A DNA stretch of 64,000 nucleotides from Coenobita brevimanus. Its lineage: Eukaryota; Arthropoda; Malacostraca; Decapoda; Coenobitidae. Numbering within the stretch: the first letter of the stretch is position 1; each line of letters starts with the position of its first letter. This document shows positions 41,600-52,400 of this stretch, in pieces. The stretch spans positions 2,964,445 through 3,028,444 of the forward strand of contig JAVRFU010003718.1 in the NCBI GenBank assembly GCA_032717465.1, read 5' to 3'. The notes beneath the pieces are model-generated. The model did not search any database. It worked only from the letters and a program-made list of their open reading frames with translations, and had not been told where the DNA came from. A program made the position numbers and the translations under genes.

Positions 41600-43020
41600 A
41601 GGAGGGTAATCCCTGACCGTTTGTAAGAGGACAGGGAAAGGTGTGCCGCCCACAACCCTGTCCGTATCTGCAATGTCGTTGCCGGATCGAGCAAAACTCC
41701 CAAGGTTGAGCACTGAGCAGAGCAGTGACCGGGCAATCTAGAATGTACTGGCAGAGAGGCTCAGCAGATCATGACAGGCAGTGGGGACATGGGTCAGGCT
41801 CCAAGCCAGCAATCTGCCTATAGCACAGGAACCCCATACGTAATCGTCGGAGTCTCACAAGGAGATAATTAGGCATGCCCAGTGGAATCGGAAGAGGAGT
41901 GTAGGCCACAGCCGCAGCATACCAGGCAGCCGATCGAGAGCCCCTGGCGATACATAGTTGATGATCCTCCCTGGTGCGCCTGCCAATAATGTTGGCCACC
42001 CCAGAGAGAACAATTGAGACACTAGGGGGAAGCTGAAAAGTCACCACTGGGAACAAGCTAGCTCCTTCTCCTGAGTCTGCAAGCTCACTCCCCGCGAGAC
42101 CGACATGCCCGGGGACCCAATGAAAAGTCACCAAGCCACTCTGCTGCTGTATGAGGGAAGACACGGTGTAAATTTCGGTCAGTAAAGCCGTATGCTCTGT
42201 GATGGAAAATTATTGCAAGTGCTGAAGGGAGGAGAGGGAGTCCGTATGTATAAACATACGCCAGAGACAGTTGCGATGGGCATGGCGCAGCACACAAAGT
42301 AGCACCACCAGCTCTGCCTGGAAAGCAGAGACCCTGAGGAGATACGCCAGGATTCAATGAGGTTCCCACAGGCAAACACCACCCCAGCAGAACAATCAGA
42401 GCCAACTGACCTGTCGGTGTAATTTGCTGCCGATGTTGTGGAGTCCAAGGCAGCAATCCTACTGAGTCCCTCCTGCCGAAGGACGGTCGGAAAGGAGTGG
42501 CGAGATGGTGTCTCCGTGGGAAATAAAACGGTATAAGGGAGATATGTCCAGGGAGATGGAGGAGAGAACCCCGGACAAGTCAGGTTAGGTTTACGACAAA
42601 CCTCCGGTGCAACACCCAAGTCGTGTACAGTAGCGGTGGTGGCCCTAGCACAATCGTGGTGGGGCAGTGGGTCAATGGGCTGACCTGTTAGCCGCCGTAA
42701 GAGGACAGAGACTGGCAAGAAGGGCCGGCGTTGCACCAGTTATAGAGTGACTGCCGTCGCCCGCAATGCCACACGATGAGCAAGGAAGGGAAATCCACTC
42801 TCCCCACGCAAGTTAACTAAGCGTGTCCAGTGGGGAGTGCCCAGCATAGCCTGCAAAGCTACATTCTGAAGAACCTCCAGAGAACGAGCAAAAGATGGGG
42901 TAAAACTGGTGACACGGATCGCACTGCAATCGACCAGCGAGCAGATTGCACGTGTGTAAAAGGTGCACAAGGCTGTGTAGGAAGCCCCTAGGCTGCGTTT
43001 AGATAGATAATGCAGCACAG
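41600..43020 (-). mobile_element. LINE-F-like copy F1: RT thumb, RNase H and C-terminus
   Basis: The - strand reads GASYTALCTFYTRAICSLVD, EVLQNVALQAMLGTPHWTRL (RT thumb), then NYTDRSVGSDCSAGVVFACG, CLYIRTPSPPFSTC-like residues in a shifted frame, and FHWVPGHVGLAGSELADS (RNase H end with the HVG and ADS signatures). It ends with RLRRLRMGFLCYR and CPHCLS, a terminal zinc-binding-like pair. The 5' part is missing at 43,020. Frameshifts separate the three frames. F1 lies head to tail with F2. Confidence 0.85.
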
Positions 43021-43184
43021 AAATGCATGTGGTGGCTCGCTCTTGAAAATACCTGACGTGCGTGGAGAAGGTGGGCCTACTGTTGAAAAAAGACCCATAA
43101 GTATTTGTGGAGCATCACAATCCGATTGTTGCCGGGCGAATAAATGTTATTCTGTGTTAATGGCTCATAAACATTTATTTCTTA
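43021..43184. other. Spacer between LINE-F and the 61-bp satellite
   Basis: Nothing recognised. Confidence 0.3.
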
Positions 43185-43715
43185 AGCATCCCTGCTGGCT
43201 GGAACACACGTTGTCTGAATGTTGTCAGGAGTACCGTAATATGGAAGGACCTCTGCTGGCTAGAACACACGTTGTCTGAATGTTGTCAGGAGTACAGTAA
43301 TAAGGAAGGACCTCTGCTGGCTAGAACACACGTTGTCTGAATGTTGTCAGGAGTACCATAATATGGAAGGACCTCTGCTGGCTGGAACACATGTTGTCTG
43401 AATGTTGTCAGGAGTACCATAATATGGAAGGACCTCTGCTGACTAGAACACACGTTGTCTGAATGTTGTCAGGAGTACCATAATATGGAAGGACCTCTGC
43501 TGGCTGGAACACATGTTGTCTGAATGTTGTCAGGAGTACCGTAATATGGAAGGACCTCTGCTGGCTAAAACACACGTTGTCTGAACGTTGTCAGGAGTAC
43601 CGTAATATGGAAGGACCTCAGCTGCCTGGAACACATGTTGTCTGAATGTTGTCGGGAGTACCATAATATGGAAGGACCTCAGCTGCCTGGAACACACGTT
43701 CGAATGTCATCAGAA
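43185..43715. repeat. 61-bp satellite, about 8.6 copies, with dimer structure
   Basis: The unit is CTGGCTAGAACACACGTTGT through TGAATGTTGTCAGGAGTACC to ATAATATGGAAGGACCTCTG. From about 43,316 on, units with CTAGAACACACG (or CTAAAACACACG) alternate with units with CTGGAACACATG, giving a 122-bp higher-order repeat. Confidence 0.97.
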
Positions 43716-44094
43716 GCAGGTTACGCATGTTTTTTCTGAGTGACTGTTGTCAGTCTCCCTGCACCCACCCTCATTCCTAAGAAGCCCATTCAATGAAAAC
43801 TTTAATTCAGCATTCCAATTTGCAGTTGATATCCCACCTCTTACTGAGAATTTTCAAGTACAGTCATATGCTAGCAGAACTACAAAATCAATACGATAAG
43901 ATGAATGATATATTTGCCGGAAAGTGACTTCAGTAACTTAAGCTGGTGGGAAAAAGTGACTAGGGAAACAATGTGTTAGTCTACTAAGCATTTCTGAGCA
44001 AGAAACCTTGTATGAATAAAGTTAATATATAATGCAACTCCGCAGCCTACTGATAAAATATTGTGCAAGTACTCACTCATCCTTACGAACATTG
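43716..44094. other. Spacer; nothing recognised
   Basis: No frame or repeat is recognised. It may include the 3' untranslated part of the adjacent Tigger-like element. Confidence 0.4.
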
Positions 44095-45310
44095 TTAGAG
44101 TCGAAGGACAGCTGGACAGTCATCCTCCACATCCACAGCTGATGTGGATGGCACTGGTTCTGGCTGCTGCGGCAGTTTTGATGACTGCTGTGCAGCTTTC
44201 TGGAACATCATTCTAATGTCACTTTGTTTAATTTTCTTGCAACTCTCAGTAATCACCTGGTTACTGAGTTGGTGTAGAAACATTATGAATTGTGAGGGAA
44301 AAAATGGCTTCGTCTCGGCAAATTTGATGACAGTGTTCATTGCATTTATTCCCTCACTCCACAAAATTTTAGTCCCTTCAGGCTCTTCCTCGCCACATTT
44401 CTTGATCCTTGGTGTTTTCTTTTCTTCTGTTCATCACTACATCTATTATTTGCTCGGTACTGAAATTATGGGCGACAGGAATATTTTCATCAACTTTTAT
44501 CCACTCCCAAACTTCTTCCTGGGGAACAATGTGGCCTGCCAAGTCGCATACCTCCTCCTGAAGATCCTCACTCGATGTTTTTTCGGACGGGAAGCCCTCA
44601 AATTGTTCGTCGTCATCAGAGCTTTCGGATTCAGTCATAACCCTATGCCATATCTTGTGCCAACACCTACTGACGGTTTGTTTCCTCACATTTTTCCATG
44701 TGATTGCCAGAGTGTAAATGGCTTCTCTTAAGTTGAACTCCTTTCGAAACTCGCCAATTTTCCCATCAGCATTTAGGACTTTACGCATAAAGTCCTGCGT
44801 GTACAACATCTTGATGTCTTGAATGACACCCTGGTCCATGGGTTAAACAAGGCTGGTAATACTGAGTGGCATGAACAATGCAAAACTGTTACCATTTATG
44901 AGCTGATCAGCTGGGGGAAGCGCTCGGCAGTTATCAAGCACAAGCACCACTTTACTGTCCTCTGGCTTAACAATTTTCTTAAGATGATTCTTAACACTTG
45001 GAACAAAGACATGGTGAAACCACCAAGGAAAAATTTCACAGTCCATCCAGGCATTATCCTGTGCTTTGTAATAAACTAGCAAAATAAGACAACCCTGTAA
45101 AACACCGTGGCTTGCCGTACTTGCCAATAACCAGCAGCTTGAGTTTGTGTGTACCTGCCGCATTTGCACAGACAACCACAGTCACTCTATCCTTATTTTG
45201 TTTGAATCCAACTGCTACTTTCTCATGGCCACATGCAAGAGTTGATATTGGTAAGCAACGCCGCATTAGCCCAGTTTCATCGGCGTTATATATTAGCTCT
45301 GCAGTCAATA
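44095..45310 (-). pseudogene. Tigger-type (pogo family) transposase, N-terminus lost
   Basis: The - strand reads AELIYNADETGLMRRCLP, TVVVCANAAGTHKLKLL, VIGKYGKPRCF, then in another frame YYKAQDNAWMDCEIFPWW, KVVLVLDNCRALPPADQLI, and after a single in-frame stop PMDQGVIQDIKMLY. The three catalytic aspartates of the DDE_1/CENP-B-like fold are in NADETG, LDNC and MDQG. The C-terminal part is acidic (ESESSDDDEQFEGF). A frameshift near 45,080 and a TAA between TSLV and PMDQ (Q in relatives) inactivate it. The DNA-binding N-terminus is cut off at 45,310, where a LINE-A tail begins. Confidence 0.85.
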
Positions 45311-45324
45311 CGTGTTCAGAAACT

Positions 45325-47565
45325 ATCTCTCTGTCTATCTATTGCCAGATGCCTCAATCCTGCAAGGGGTGGCCACAAAAAAATCACCTCCACGTCGCCT
45401 TGTCCCCCACCAGTTCACTGCCCCGCTCCCAACTCACACCACCATCTCTCATATACCTCTCCACCCCATCCCTCCATCTCATCCTTGGCCTCCAAATCCA
45501 TGAAAGCCGCAGACATTTTCTTTCCCTTCTCTAGAACTTTTCCACTACAGATCTAAGAATGAATATCTGATCTACACAACCTCTTCCCTTCCTAAAACCA
45601 CCCTGTTCTTCTCCAACTAATTCCGCTGTTATTTCTTTAACTCTGTCAATAAGTATCTTACCATACACTTTTCCTATTACACTAAGAAGACAAATGCCCC
45701 TATGATTACCACACACTTATTTTTCCCCATTCCCTTTGTACAAGGGAATAATTAAACCTGACTTCCAATCCAATCTGCACATCTTCCACATCCATTCTAC
45801 TACTATCTCTCCCCCATGCTTCAGCATACCACCACACACTCCACCAATTCCTGGGGCTTTCCCCAGTTTGACTTTCTTCATTGCTTCCACAACTTCTATC
45901 CTACTGATTTCTTCTTGTCTTCTCACCTCCTTCCTTCTCCCAGCAATTCCCCAGCCGCTTATACTCGCATTACTTCCATCTTCTATGTTCAACAATTGCT
46001 TAAAATGTTCTTTCCATCTCCTCACTTTTCCTCTCTTCTCCACTAGTAATCTACCATTATTTATCTTTCACTCCCCTCCTAACTTCACATCCACCCTGTC
46101 TTACTCTCTTCACTTCCTTCCAGAATATTTTCTTACAGTCCCTTCACTTTACACTCAAATTCTTTCCAAATTCCTCATCCACTCTCTTCTTACTCTCTCT
46201 TACTAATCTTTTCACCTCTCTCTTTCTTTCTACATATAACTCTCTCTTCCGCCTCTCAACTTCTTCCAAGCCCGTATTTTTCATCCATTCATTGTATGCT
46301 TTCTTTTTTTGTGCCACAGCGTGTCTTACCTCTTCATTCTACCACACTGTTCCTTGCAAACCCCTCCATCTTCTCTCCATCCTACACACCACATCACATG
46401 CTGCACATATTTCTTCTGTAAATATCCTGCACACACTTTCCACGTCCCCCATCTGCTCCAATTCATATTTACCCAATCGTTCCTCCACTTCTCTCTTATA
46501 CTCTGCCTTTTTCTTACCCTCTTGTAACCTTTCCACTCTCCTTCCAAATACTCTTTCTTCCCGTCTCTCCCTTCTTCTATTTCTCCATCCTAATTGGTCC
46601 TTGATTCTGGCCACCACCAAGTAGTGGTCAGAAAGTCCACTCCCCCAACCTCTATAAGTTCTTGCATCCATTACACATTTTTGCATCCTTTCATCCACAC
46701 ACACATAATCAATCATTGCCTTCCTTTCATTCAGTTCACCACCCACCCTTCTCATCACTCGCCATGTATACCTGTGAATCATCTTGTGCCTGAAGACGGT
46801 ATTGGCTATCATCAACCCCCTCCCAGCACATTTGTGCTGGGAGGGGGTTGGTGATAGCACTGTAATTCTCATCTATCTCAGCAGGAACACCCCACTCACC
46901 AACTATTCCATCCATCTTCACATTCCCTATTTTACCATTCATATCTCTGATCAAAAACACTCTCTCATTCCTTCCAAACCTTTCCATGCACACTTCCACA
47001 TTTGTCCAGAACTCTTCTCTCACTCTGCTTGGACAATCTTGCGTTGGCGCATACACACACACTATCACCTACATTTGTATTCCAACTTTCAATCTTACCC
47101 ACACAATCCTTGACCCAACTGATCCATACTCTCTTATGCTCTTCTTCCATTTTTTACTCACAACTATACATACTCCTTCTTTTGCCCTCTCTTTCTCACC
47201 TACTCCTGCACATATACCCCATCCATACTCCCATTCTCTCACACTCTCACCTCTACATTTCGTTTCAGTTATTCCGCATACATCAACTTTCGCACCCTCA
47301 AGCACCTGAACAATCTCTCTCTCTTTCACCTCATCATTCGCTCCCCTTACATTCCAAGTTCCGATAACCATGTCCTTTGTCCGGTCCTTGGTCGTCATCT
47401 TTTGGTCAGTCCTTGTCCGAGGCTTATTGTTTGTCTTTTTAGTTAGTTGTTTTCCGTGGAGGGGCACTAACCCTCCGCCAACCCTTTTAGTCGCCTTTTA
47501 CGACAACCAGGTTTACTGGGGGAGTATTCTTGAAAAAAAAACCCTACTCCCAGTGGGTCAATCTG
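45325..47565 (-). mobile_element. LINE-A, 2.2 kb, internally deleted
   Basis: On the - strand: a 5' leader (CTGGTTGTCGTAAAAGGCG, GGAGGGTTAGTGCCCCTCC), EN (MVIGTWNVRGANDE, VDVCGITETKCRGES, IVCVYAPTQDC, RDMNGKIGN, GLSDHYLVVARI), a basic linker, pre-RT (WKEHFKQLLNIEDGS, EAMKKVKLGKAPGIGGV) and RT start (GNHRGICLLSVIGKVYGKI, GGFRKGRGCVDQIFILRS). At about 45,490 the frame AAFMDL jumps to the C-terminal segment before DEMEGWGGE-like codons, removing RT motifs A-E. The end is the (TAGA)n tail. A 54-bp palindrome lies in EN. Confidence 0.9.
46805..46858. repeat. Palindrome inside the LINE-A EN region
   Basis: GCTATCATCAACCCCCTCCC continuing to AGCACA pairs with TGTGCTGGGAGGGGGTTGGT continuing to GATAGC; the arms are 26 bases with one mismatch and a 2-base loop. 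Confidence 0.95.
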
Positions 47566-47579
47566 ACATATTTAGCAGA

Positions 47580-47745
47580 CGTGGGGTAATCGTAATCTGT
47601 AATTGTATTCGATTGTAATCGATTACAGACTTTTGTGTAATCATAATCGTAATTGACTACAGTAGGTATGCACAGTACCCGAGCTCACAGTAAGTGAATC
47701 TCATTGTACGCGAGGACCTATTTTTTATCGAACAGGCTGACGAAT
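47580..47745. mobile_element. Possible Tigger-like terminal region
   Basis: A TAATCGTAATCTGTAATTG / ATTGTAATCGATTACAG mirror-like block is followed by CAGTACCCGAGCTCACAG and TGTACGCGAGGACC, words typical of pogo/Tigger ends. After the LINE-A insertion the similar GTAATACGCGAGACAGCAGG resumes at about 48,092. Confidence 0.4.
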
Positions 47746-48065
47746 GAGGATATAAAGGAGCGTTGCGGTGTGGATGTGGATGTGATAGGAAGCGTTATGA
47801 GGAACACACTGAGGTGGTTTGGCCATGTGGAGAGGATGGAGGGTGAAAGACTGACGAAGAGAGTGTATGTGAGTGAGGTGGAGGGGGGAAGAGGGAGGGG
47901 GAGGCCGAGGATGAGATGGAGGGATGGGGTGGAGAGGTATATGAGAGAGGGGGGTGTGAGTTGGGAGCAGGGCAGTGAAATGGCGGGGGACAGGGCGACT
48001 TGGAGGCGATTTGTTTGTGGCCACCCCAAACGGGATTGAGGCGTCTGGCAATAGATAGATAGATA
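47742..48065 (+). mobile_element. LINE-A 3' end, well preserved
   Basis: The + strand encodes LTNEDIKERCGVDVDVIGSV, MRNTLRWFGHVERMEGERLT, VYVSEVEGGRGRGRPRMRWR, DGVERYMREGGVSWEQGSEM and WRRFVCGHPKRD with one open frame. It then reads GGATTGAGGCGTCTGGCAAT and (AGAT)n. This is the best local reference for the LINE-A C-terminus and tail. Confidence 0.92.
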
Positions 48066-48169
48066 GTAATGTATTTTTAATAGTATGTGAACTGAACTCG
48101 TAATACGCGAGACAGCAGGGAAGAGTGGCTCAAATCCGGAGCTGAGAGCAAGAGGGCTGAGAGCAGGAA

Positions 48170-48620
48170 ACCGCAGCAGAACAGCCAGCACCACCAGTGA
48201 TGGAGAATGGAGACTTGTCGATGATGGAGATCGGCTGGGTAGTGTGTGCCCTAGATAAGTTCAAGGAAGAATTCAAGGACATCGAACACTGTCAGTTGCA
48301 ATTGGTGGAAGTGATGACTTCACTGGACAGAACCTTCTGCTACTACACAGACAGGCACAACCAGGTTAACAGACGGAAGCAAACCTTCATCACACATTTC
48401 CTGCGGCCTCAAGAAAGTGAGGAATCATTACCTTCAACTTCAACAGAGCCATATCCTGGGGAAGATCAAGAGGATAATCCAATGTCTGAGGTGTCAGAAA
48501 GACTTTGAAGGGTTTATGAACAAAGTGGGTGCATTAGCTAGTGAAAATGTCGAAAGTGGTGGTGACGAGTGTGGCGAGGAAGGTGGTGGGTCGGGTGCTG
48601 CAGGAGGTGCACACTAGGTG
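48170..48620 (+). pseudogene. Possible C-terminal piece of a Tigger-like protein
   Basis: The + strand reads MMENGDLSMMEIGWVVCALD, FKEEFKDIEHCQLQLVE and DRTFCYYTDRHNQVNRRKQT followed by FITHFLRPQESEESLPSTST and an acidic end. A KQT.I..FL.P motif before a serine- and acid-rich tail resembles C-termini of pogo/Tigger transposases, and Tigger-like ends lie upstream. No catalytic part is present. I am unsure. A host gene exon is the alternative. Confidence 0.35.
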
Positions 48621-49544
48621 CCTCACCCTGCCTTGGATCCCCTTCTTAAGTCCATCAAGCTTGTTGTCCTCTTGAGTTAAGGTGAGCAGCCATATTCTTG
48701 TTGGTTTAGTTAAATCATATCCTTGTTGATTTAGTAAAGCCATAATCTTGGTTCACTTTATTAGGTCATATGTCTTAGATATTTTTCCTGTACAGTACAA
48801 TACTGTACTCAGGTCTGAAAGAGTCTAAAGGGTTGCCCATGAAGGGGGGTGCCACCCATATTATTATTATTATTATTATTAGGCGGGAAAAAAGATCTGG
48901 ATGATGACGATGATAATGATGTCAAACTTTAAATAACCTTCAATAAAGTTTGTTTCATTAAGCCTGGCCTCCCCATCACCCCTTACAGCCAGCCCAGTCC
49001 ACAGGCAATAACAAAATTACAAAAAGCATAATATACTACATTAAAACCACCATCATCATCCAACTCTTTCCCTTATCAGACATGGCTTCAGAAAATCAGT
49101 AACAAAATAGTACAGACCACATACAACACTAGGTAGGTCACGCAGAACATCGTGCTGAATCAAGTTCGTCCTAAAACATTACATATATTTACAGGTAAAA
49201 TAGGGAGGTAGGTTCTGGAAGCCCAATACTATAAAGATAACTACTGTATATTAAGACAGGTTATTAAAAATGCCCCAAGGCAGTGCGTTTACACACAATA
49301 TCGCCGACTGGACGCACCAGTGCATCCTAACCTAACAGAGAGGTTTTGTCCCCAAATACCCACCATAATTTTAACCACCAACGACTGCCACTAAACCTAA
49401 CCTTGAAAGCCTACAATACCAACCGTGCAAAAAATTCTAACCTGATCAACACGTAAAAAATCCCTACCCAGTATCAGGCATATTTTGAATGAATCACTTT
49501 TGGTAAACTGTCATTACAAAAAGGCAAATTTTCATTTTCGTTTA
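48621..49544. other. Spacer with (TTA)n at about 48,861-48,881
   Basis: GTTTAGTTAAATCATATCCT-like words repeat three times at 48,700-48,770. CCTAACCTAAC occurs near 49,328. No gene is recognised. Confidence 0.45.
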
Positions 49545-49718
49545 GTTTTTAAAGGCTCCACTATGCTTGCATGTGTCAGCCTTGGTCACCTAATGGCAGG
49601 TTTCCATGCTGCTCATCTCAGGCAACTTCCCTATTCAGATCCTTAACCCCAAGGTCACACTCAATAACCTCGTCCAAGGTCTTTTTCTGTCTACCTCTGA
49701 CAACCCTATCCCTAATGT
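49545..49718 (-). mobile_element. LINE-B 3' end
   Basis: The complement reads ATTAGGGATAGGGTTGTCAG, AGGTAGACAGAAAAAGACCT, GCCATTAGGTGACCAAGGC and GGAGCCTTTAAAAACTAAAC, the usual LINE-B order and tail. Confidence 0.8.
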
Positions 49719-49719
49719 T

Positions 49720-50282
49720 AATAAATAATCCCTCTAGTATCTGAACGCCCAATATCTGAACATCCCCACTAACCGGAAATGATCGTCCCGGGATCCAATA
49801 TTCTAAAAATGGTCGGGGGGGGGGGGGGGGGGGGGGGGGGCCTGCATCCTCCCCACTTTCCGCCTGTCTCTTGTCGCAAGTGCACACTCGTCGTCATCCT
49901 GCCCACGTGCTCGCTTTTGTGGTGATGCCTTACCTGTTGCAGGCATTCCTGCTGCTCTCCTACCTCTCCTTCGTGTGTGTGATGATGGCCCCGCCGCCTG
50001 AGAAGAGGAAGAGAATGGTGTTGACTCTGGAGAAAAAGCAGGAGATATTGGAGAAAGTAGATGCAGGGTGGTCTTCTTCCTGCATCCTCTGCGAGTTCAG
50101 CCTGGCCTGATCTACTTTGTTTGATATTAAGAGATCCCGAGACAAACTCATGCAGTACACGGCTGACTTCTCGTCGAGAAGCAAACGCAACGTGAAGAGG
50201 AAAGTGATGTTTACTCCCAAGTTTGCTGAAGTCGACCGCTCCACGTTGATTTGGTATCGACAGCAACGTAATGCTGGTGGTA
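49720..50282 (+). pseudogene. Tigger-type transposon 5' end with N-terminal DNA-binding domain
   Basis: The start AATCCCTCTAGTATCTGAAC and CCCAATATCTGAACATCCCC resembles Tigger terminal repeats. After a 26-G run and a leader, ATG at about 49,984 opens MAPPPEKRKRMVLTLEKKQE, ILEKVDAGWSSSCILCEFSL, a stop, then TLFDIKRSRDKLMQYTADFS, KRNVKRKVMFTPKFAEVDRS and TLIWYRQQRNAGG. These are the psq-type helix-turn-helix and the start of the CENP-B-type domain. One in-frame TGA occurs (A.STLFDI; AKST in relatives). The catalytic domain is missing: a LINE-C begins at 50,283. Confidence 0.85.
49815..49840 (+). repeat. Run of 26 G
   Basis: A pure G tract between AATGGTC and CCTGCATCC, inside the Tigger leader. 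Confidence 1.
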
Positions 50283-51645
50283 GGAATTACTAAACTGAAA
50301 GTAGAAGGAGAGATCTATAAAGATGCGGCAATGCAAGCAGAAATAATGAACAAATGTTTCCAATCAGTTTTCACTAGTGAAAAGGAGTTTGTGGAAGGGG
50401 AGGGAGTGCTACAAATGTAGTGATAAAAGACATAAGAGTGGAAGTATAGGAAGTGTATAAATTACTGGAAACTCAAGATGTTAGGAAAGCCCCAAGACCT
50501 GATGGAATCTCTAATTGGGTACTGAAGGAATTCAGAGAGCAACTGGGGGATAAGATTCACAGTTGAATTGTGTGTTCTCTGGAGGTGGCAAAAGTGCCTC
50601 ATGAATGGAAGAGGGGACATGTGGTACCAATTTATAATGGAGGAAACAGGGAAGAACCCCTAAATTATAGACCAGTGTCCCTAATCAGCATGGTCGCAAA
50701 ATTGTGCGAAAGAATTCTGAAAGACAGATGGATAAAATATCTGGAAGAGATGAATATTTTGGCTGACAGTCAGTTTGGATTTAGAAGTGGAAGGTCATGT
50801 ATTTCCAACTTGTTGAGCTTTTACTCAAGAGTGATTGACGTGCTTCAGGAGAGAGATGGTTGGGTGGATTGTGTGTACAGTAATTAGATTTGGAGAAGGC
50901 CTTCGACAAGGTACCCCATAAGAGACTAATGTGGAAACTAAAGCATACAGGAGGGTTGAAGGAGAACCTCCTGGAATGGATGAAAAACTTTTTGAGAGAC
51001 AAACAAATGAGGACTGTAATAAAGGATACAATGTCTGGATGGAGGGAAGTAACAAGTGGAGTCCCAGCGCTTGGTGTTGACGCCAGTAATGTTCCTGATT
51101 TATGTAAATGATATGGTAGATGGAGTGAACAGTTATGCAAGTCTGTTTGCTGATGACGCAAAGATCTCCAGGAAGGTAGAGGTTGAGGAGGATTGTAAAA
51201 TGCTGCAGGATGATCTGGATAGGATACACGACTGGAGCCGGATGTGGGAAACGAAATTTAATGCAAAGGAATGTAAAATATTGGAAAAGGGTAAAAGCTC
51301 CAAGAGGCCATCATTGAATTATTTGATGGGTAATGAACCAATCACAGAAACGAGAGAAGAGAAAGATTTGGGTGTGCTGGTCCAGCACAGTTTGTCACCT
51401 GAAAAACACATTAACAAGACAGTTAGAGAGACGTATAAACTCATGACTAATATAAGAGTAGCTTTTCATTATATGGATGAGGAGATGATGAAAAAATTGA
51501 TAGTGGCCATGATTCACCCCAGGTAGGAATATGCAGCAGTAGTGTGGTCCCAACACAAAAAGAAAGACATAAACAAGATTGAGAGAATACAGAGAACTGC
51601 ACCCAAAATGGTCCCCATTCTGGCAGATCTGTCGTACAGAGAACC
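50283..51645 (+). mobile_element. LINE-C (CR1-like), copy 2, truncated at both ends
   Basis: The + strand reads AEIMNKCFQSVFTSEKEF, APRPDGISNWVLKEF, KRGHVVPIYNGGNREEPLNY, RPVSLISMVAKLCERILKDR, QFGFRSGRSCISNLLSFYSR, DLEKAFDKVPHKRLMWKLKH, SGVP, LIYVNDMVDGVNSYASLFAD, DAKISRK, EEKDLGVLVQHSLSPEKHIN and MVPILADLSYREPF. These are RT fingers, palm (DLEKAFD, FADD) and the start of the CR1 C-terminal domain. Frame breaks occur near 50,885 (extra bases before DLEKAFD) and 51,075 (PQGS lost). A TAG replaces Leu in PRLEYAAVV. It ends abruptly at a LINE-B fragment. Confidence 0.9.
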
Positions 51646-52400
51646 CTTTCTCCTTAACTGGAGCTTCTGCAACCTTATCCCACCACCAAGTTTATGTCTT
51701 GGTGGGCCTCTTGTCCAACTGCATACTGAATCTGCAACTCTCAAGAGGTTGCTTGTGAGGGCTATGTACTGTTCATTAACACTTATGTTCTTGTCTCCCT
51801 GTTCAGCCACCACTCACCTCATCTCACTGTACAGGGCATCCCATACTCTTTGGCTTTTCTACTTCAGTATTTTCCTCCTAGGTGCATAAGTCCTCTTTTT
51901 TATTACCCTCTCCATCAGCACCATGATATATATAAATAGGTTTTGTTGCCGCACACACTCCTCGCTCCCTATAACTTTAACATCACTGACTAACCTCCTA
52001 TCAGCCTTCATACCATGAAATACTCTTATCTGGCTGCTATTCTCCCCAGACTGGAATGTAACCAACCTACATTCTCTTTTCCTTAAATCTGTGTTGCACA
52101 TAATCATGTTTATTGTCTCCCCAAACTCAAGTATCCGTTTCCCTTCCTCATTTCTTGTACCATATGCACATCCACCATGTACTCCTTCATATCCTTGAGC
52201 TGCGTCACCTACATGACCATTTAAGTCCCCTCCCAAAACCACAATTTCATCATCCCCCATACCACTTACTACATGTATTAAGTCATCCCAGATTCTATCC
52301 TTCTCTACCTCATCCAGACCAGCCTATGAAACATACACTGATAAAATATGAAAAACTGACTTCTTGCACATATCCAACATCCACCCACCTCCTACTGAAT
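51646..52400 (-). mobile_element. LINE-B endonuclease region
   Basis: The - strand reads AGLDEVEKDRIWDDLIHVVS, GMGDDEIVVLGGDLNGHVGD, GYEGVHGGCAYGTRNEEGKR, ILEFGETINMIMCNT, SDVKVIGSEECVRQ and KKRTYAPRRKILK, continuing to VADSVCSWTRGPPRHK. GGDLNGHVG is an EN metal-site motif (usually GDFNGHVG). The C-terminal EN motif SDH is not clear. This is the 5' half of the family; RT is absent here. Confidence 0.8.

Noticed and set aside
47590..47665. hAT or other element suggested by the TAATCGTAATC / GATTACAG words
   Set aside because: The words are mirror-like and short. No paired terminus or target duplication was found, so I only mention it as part of a possible Tigger end.
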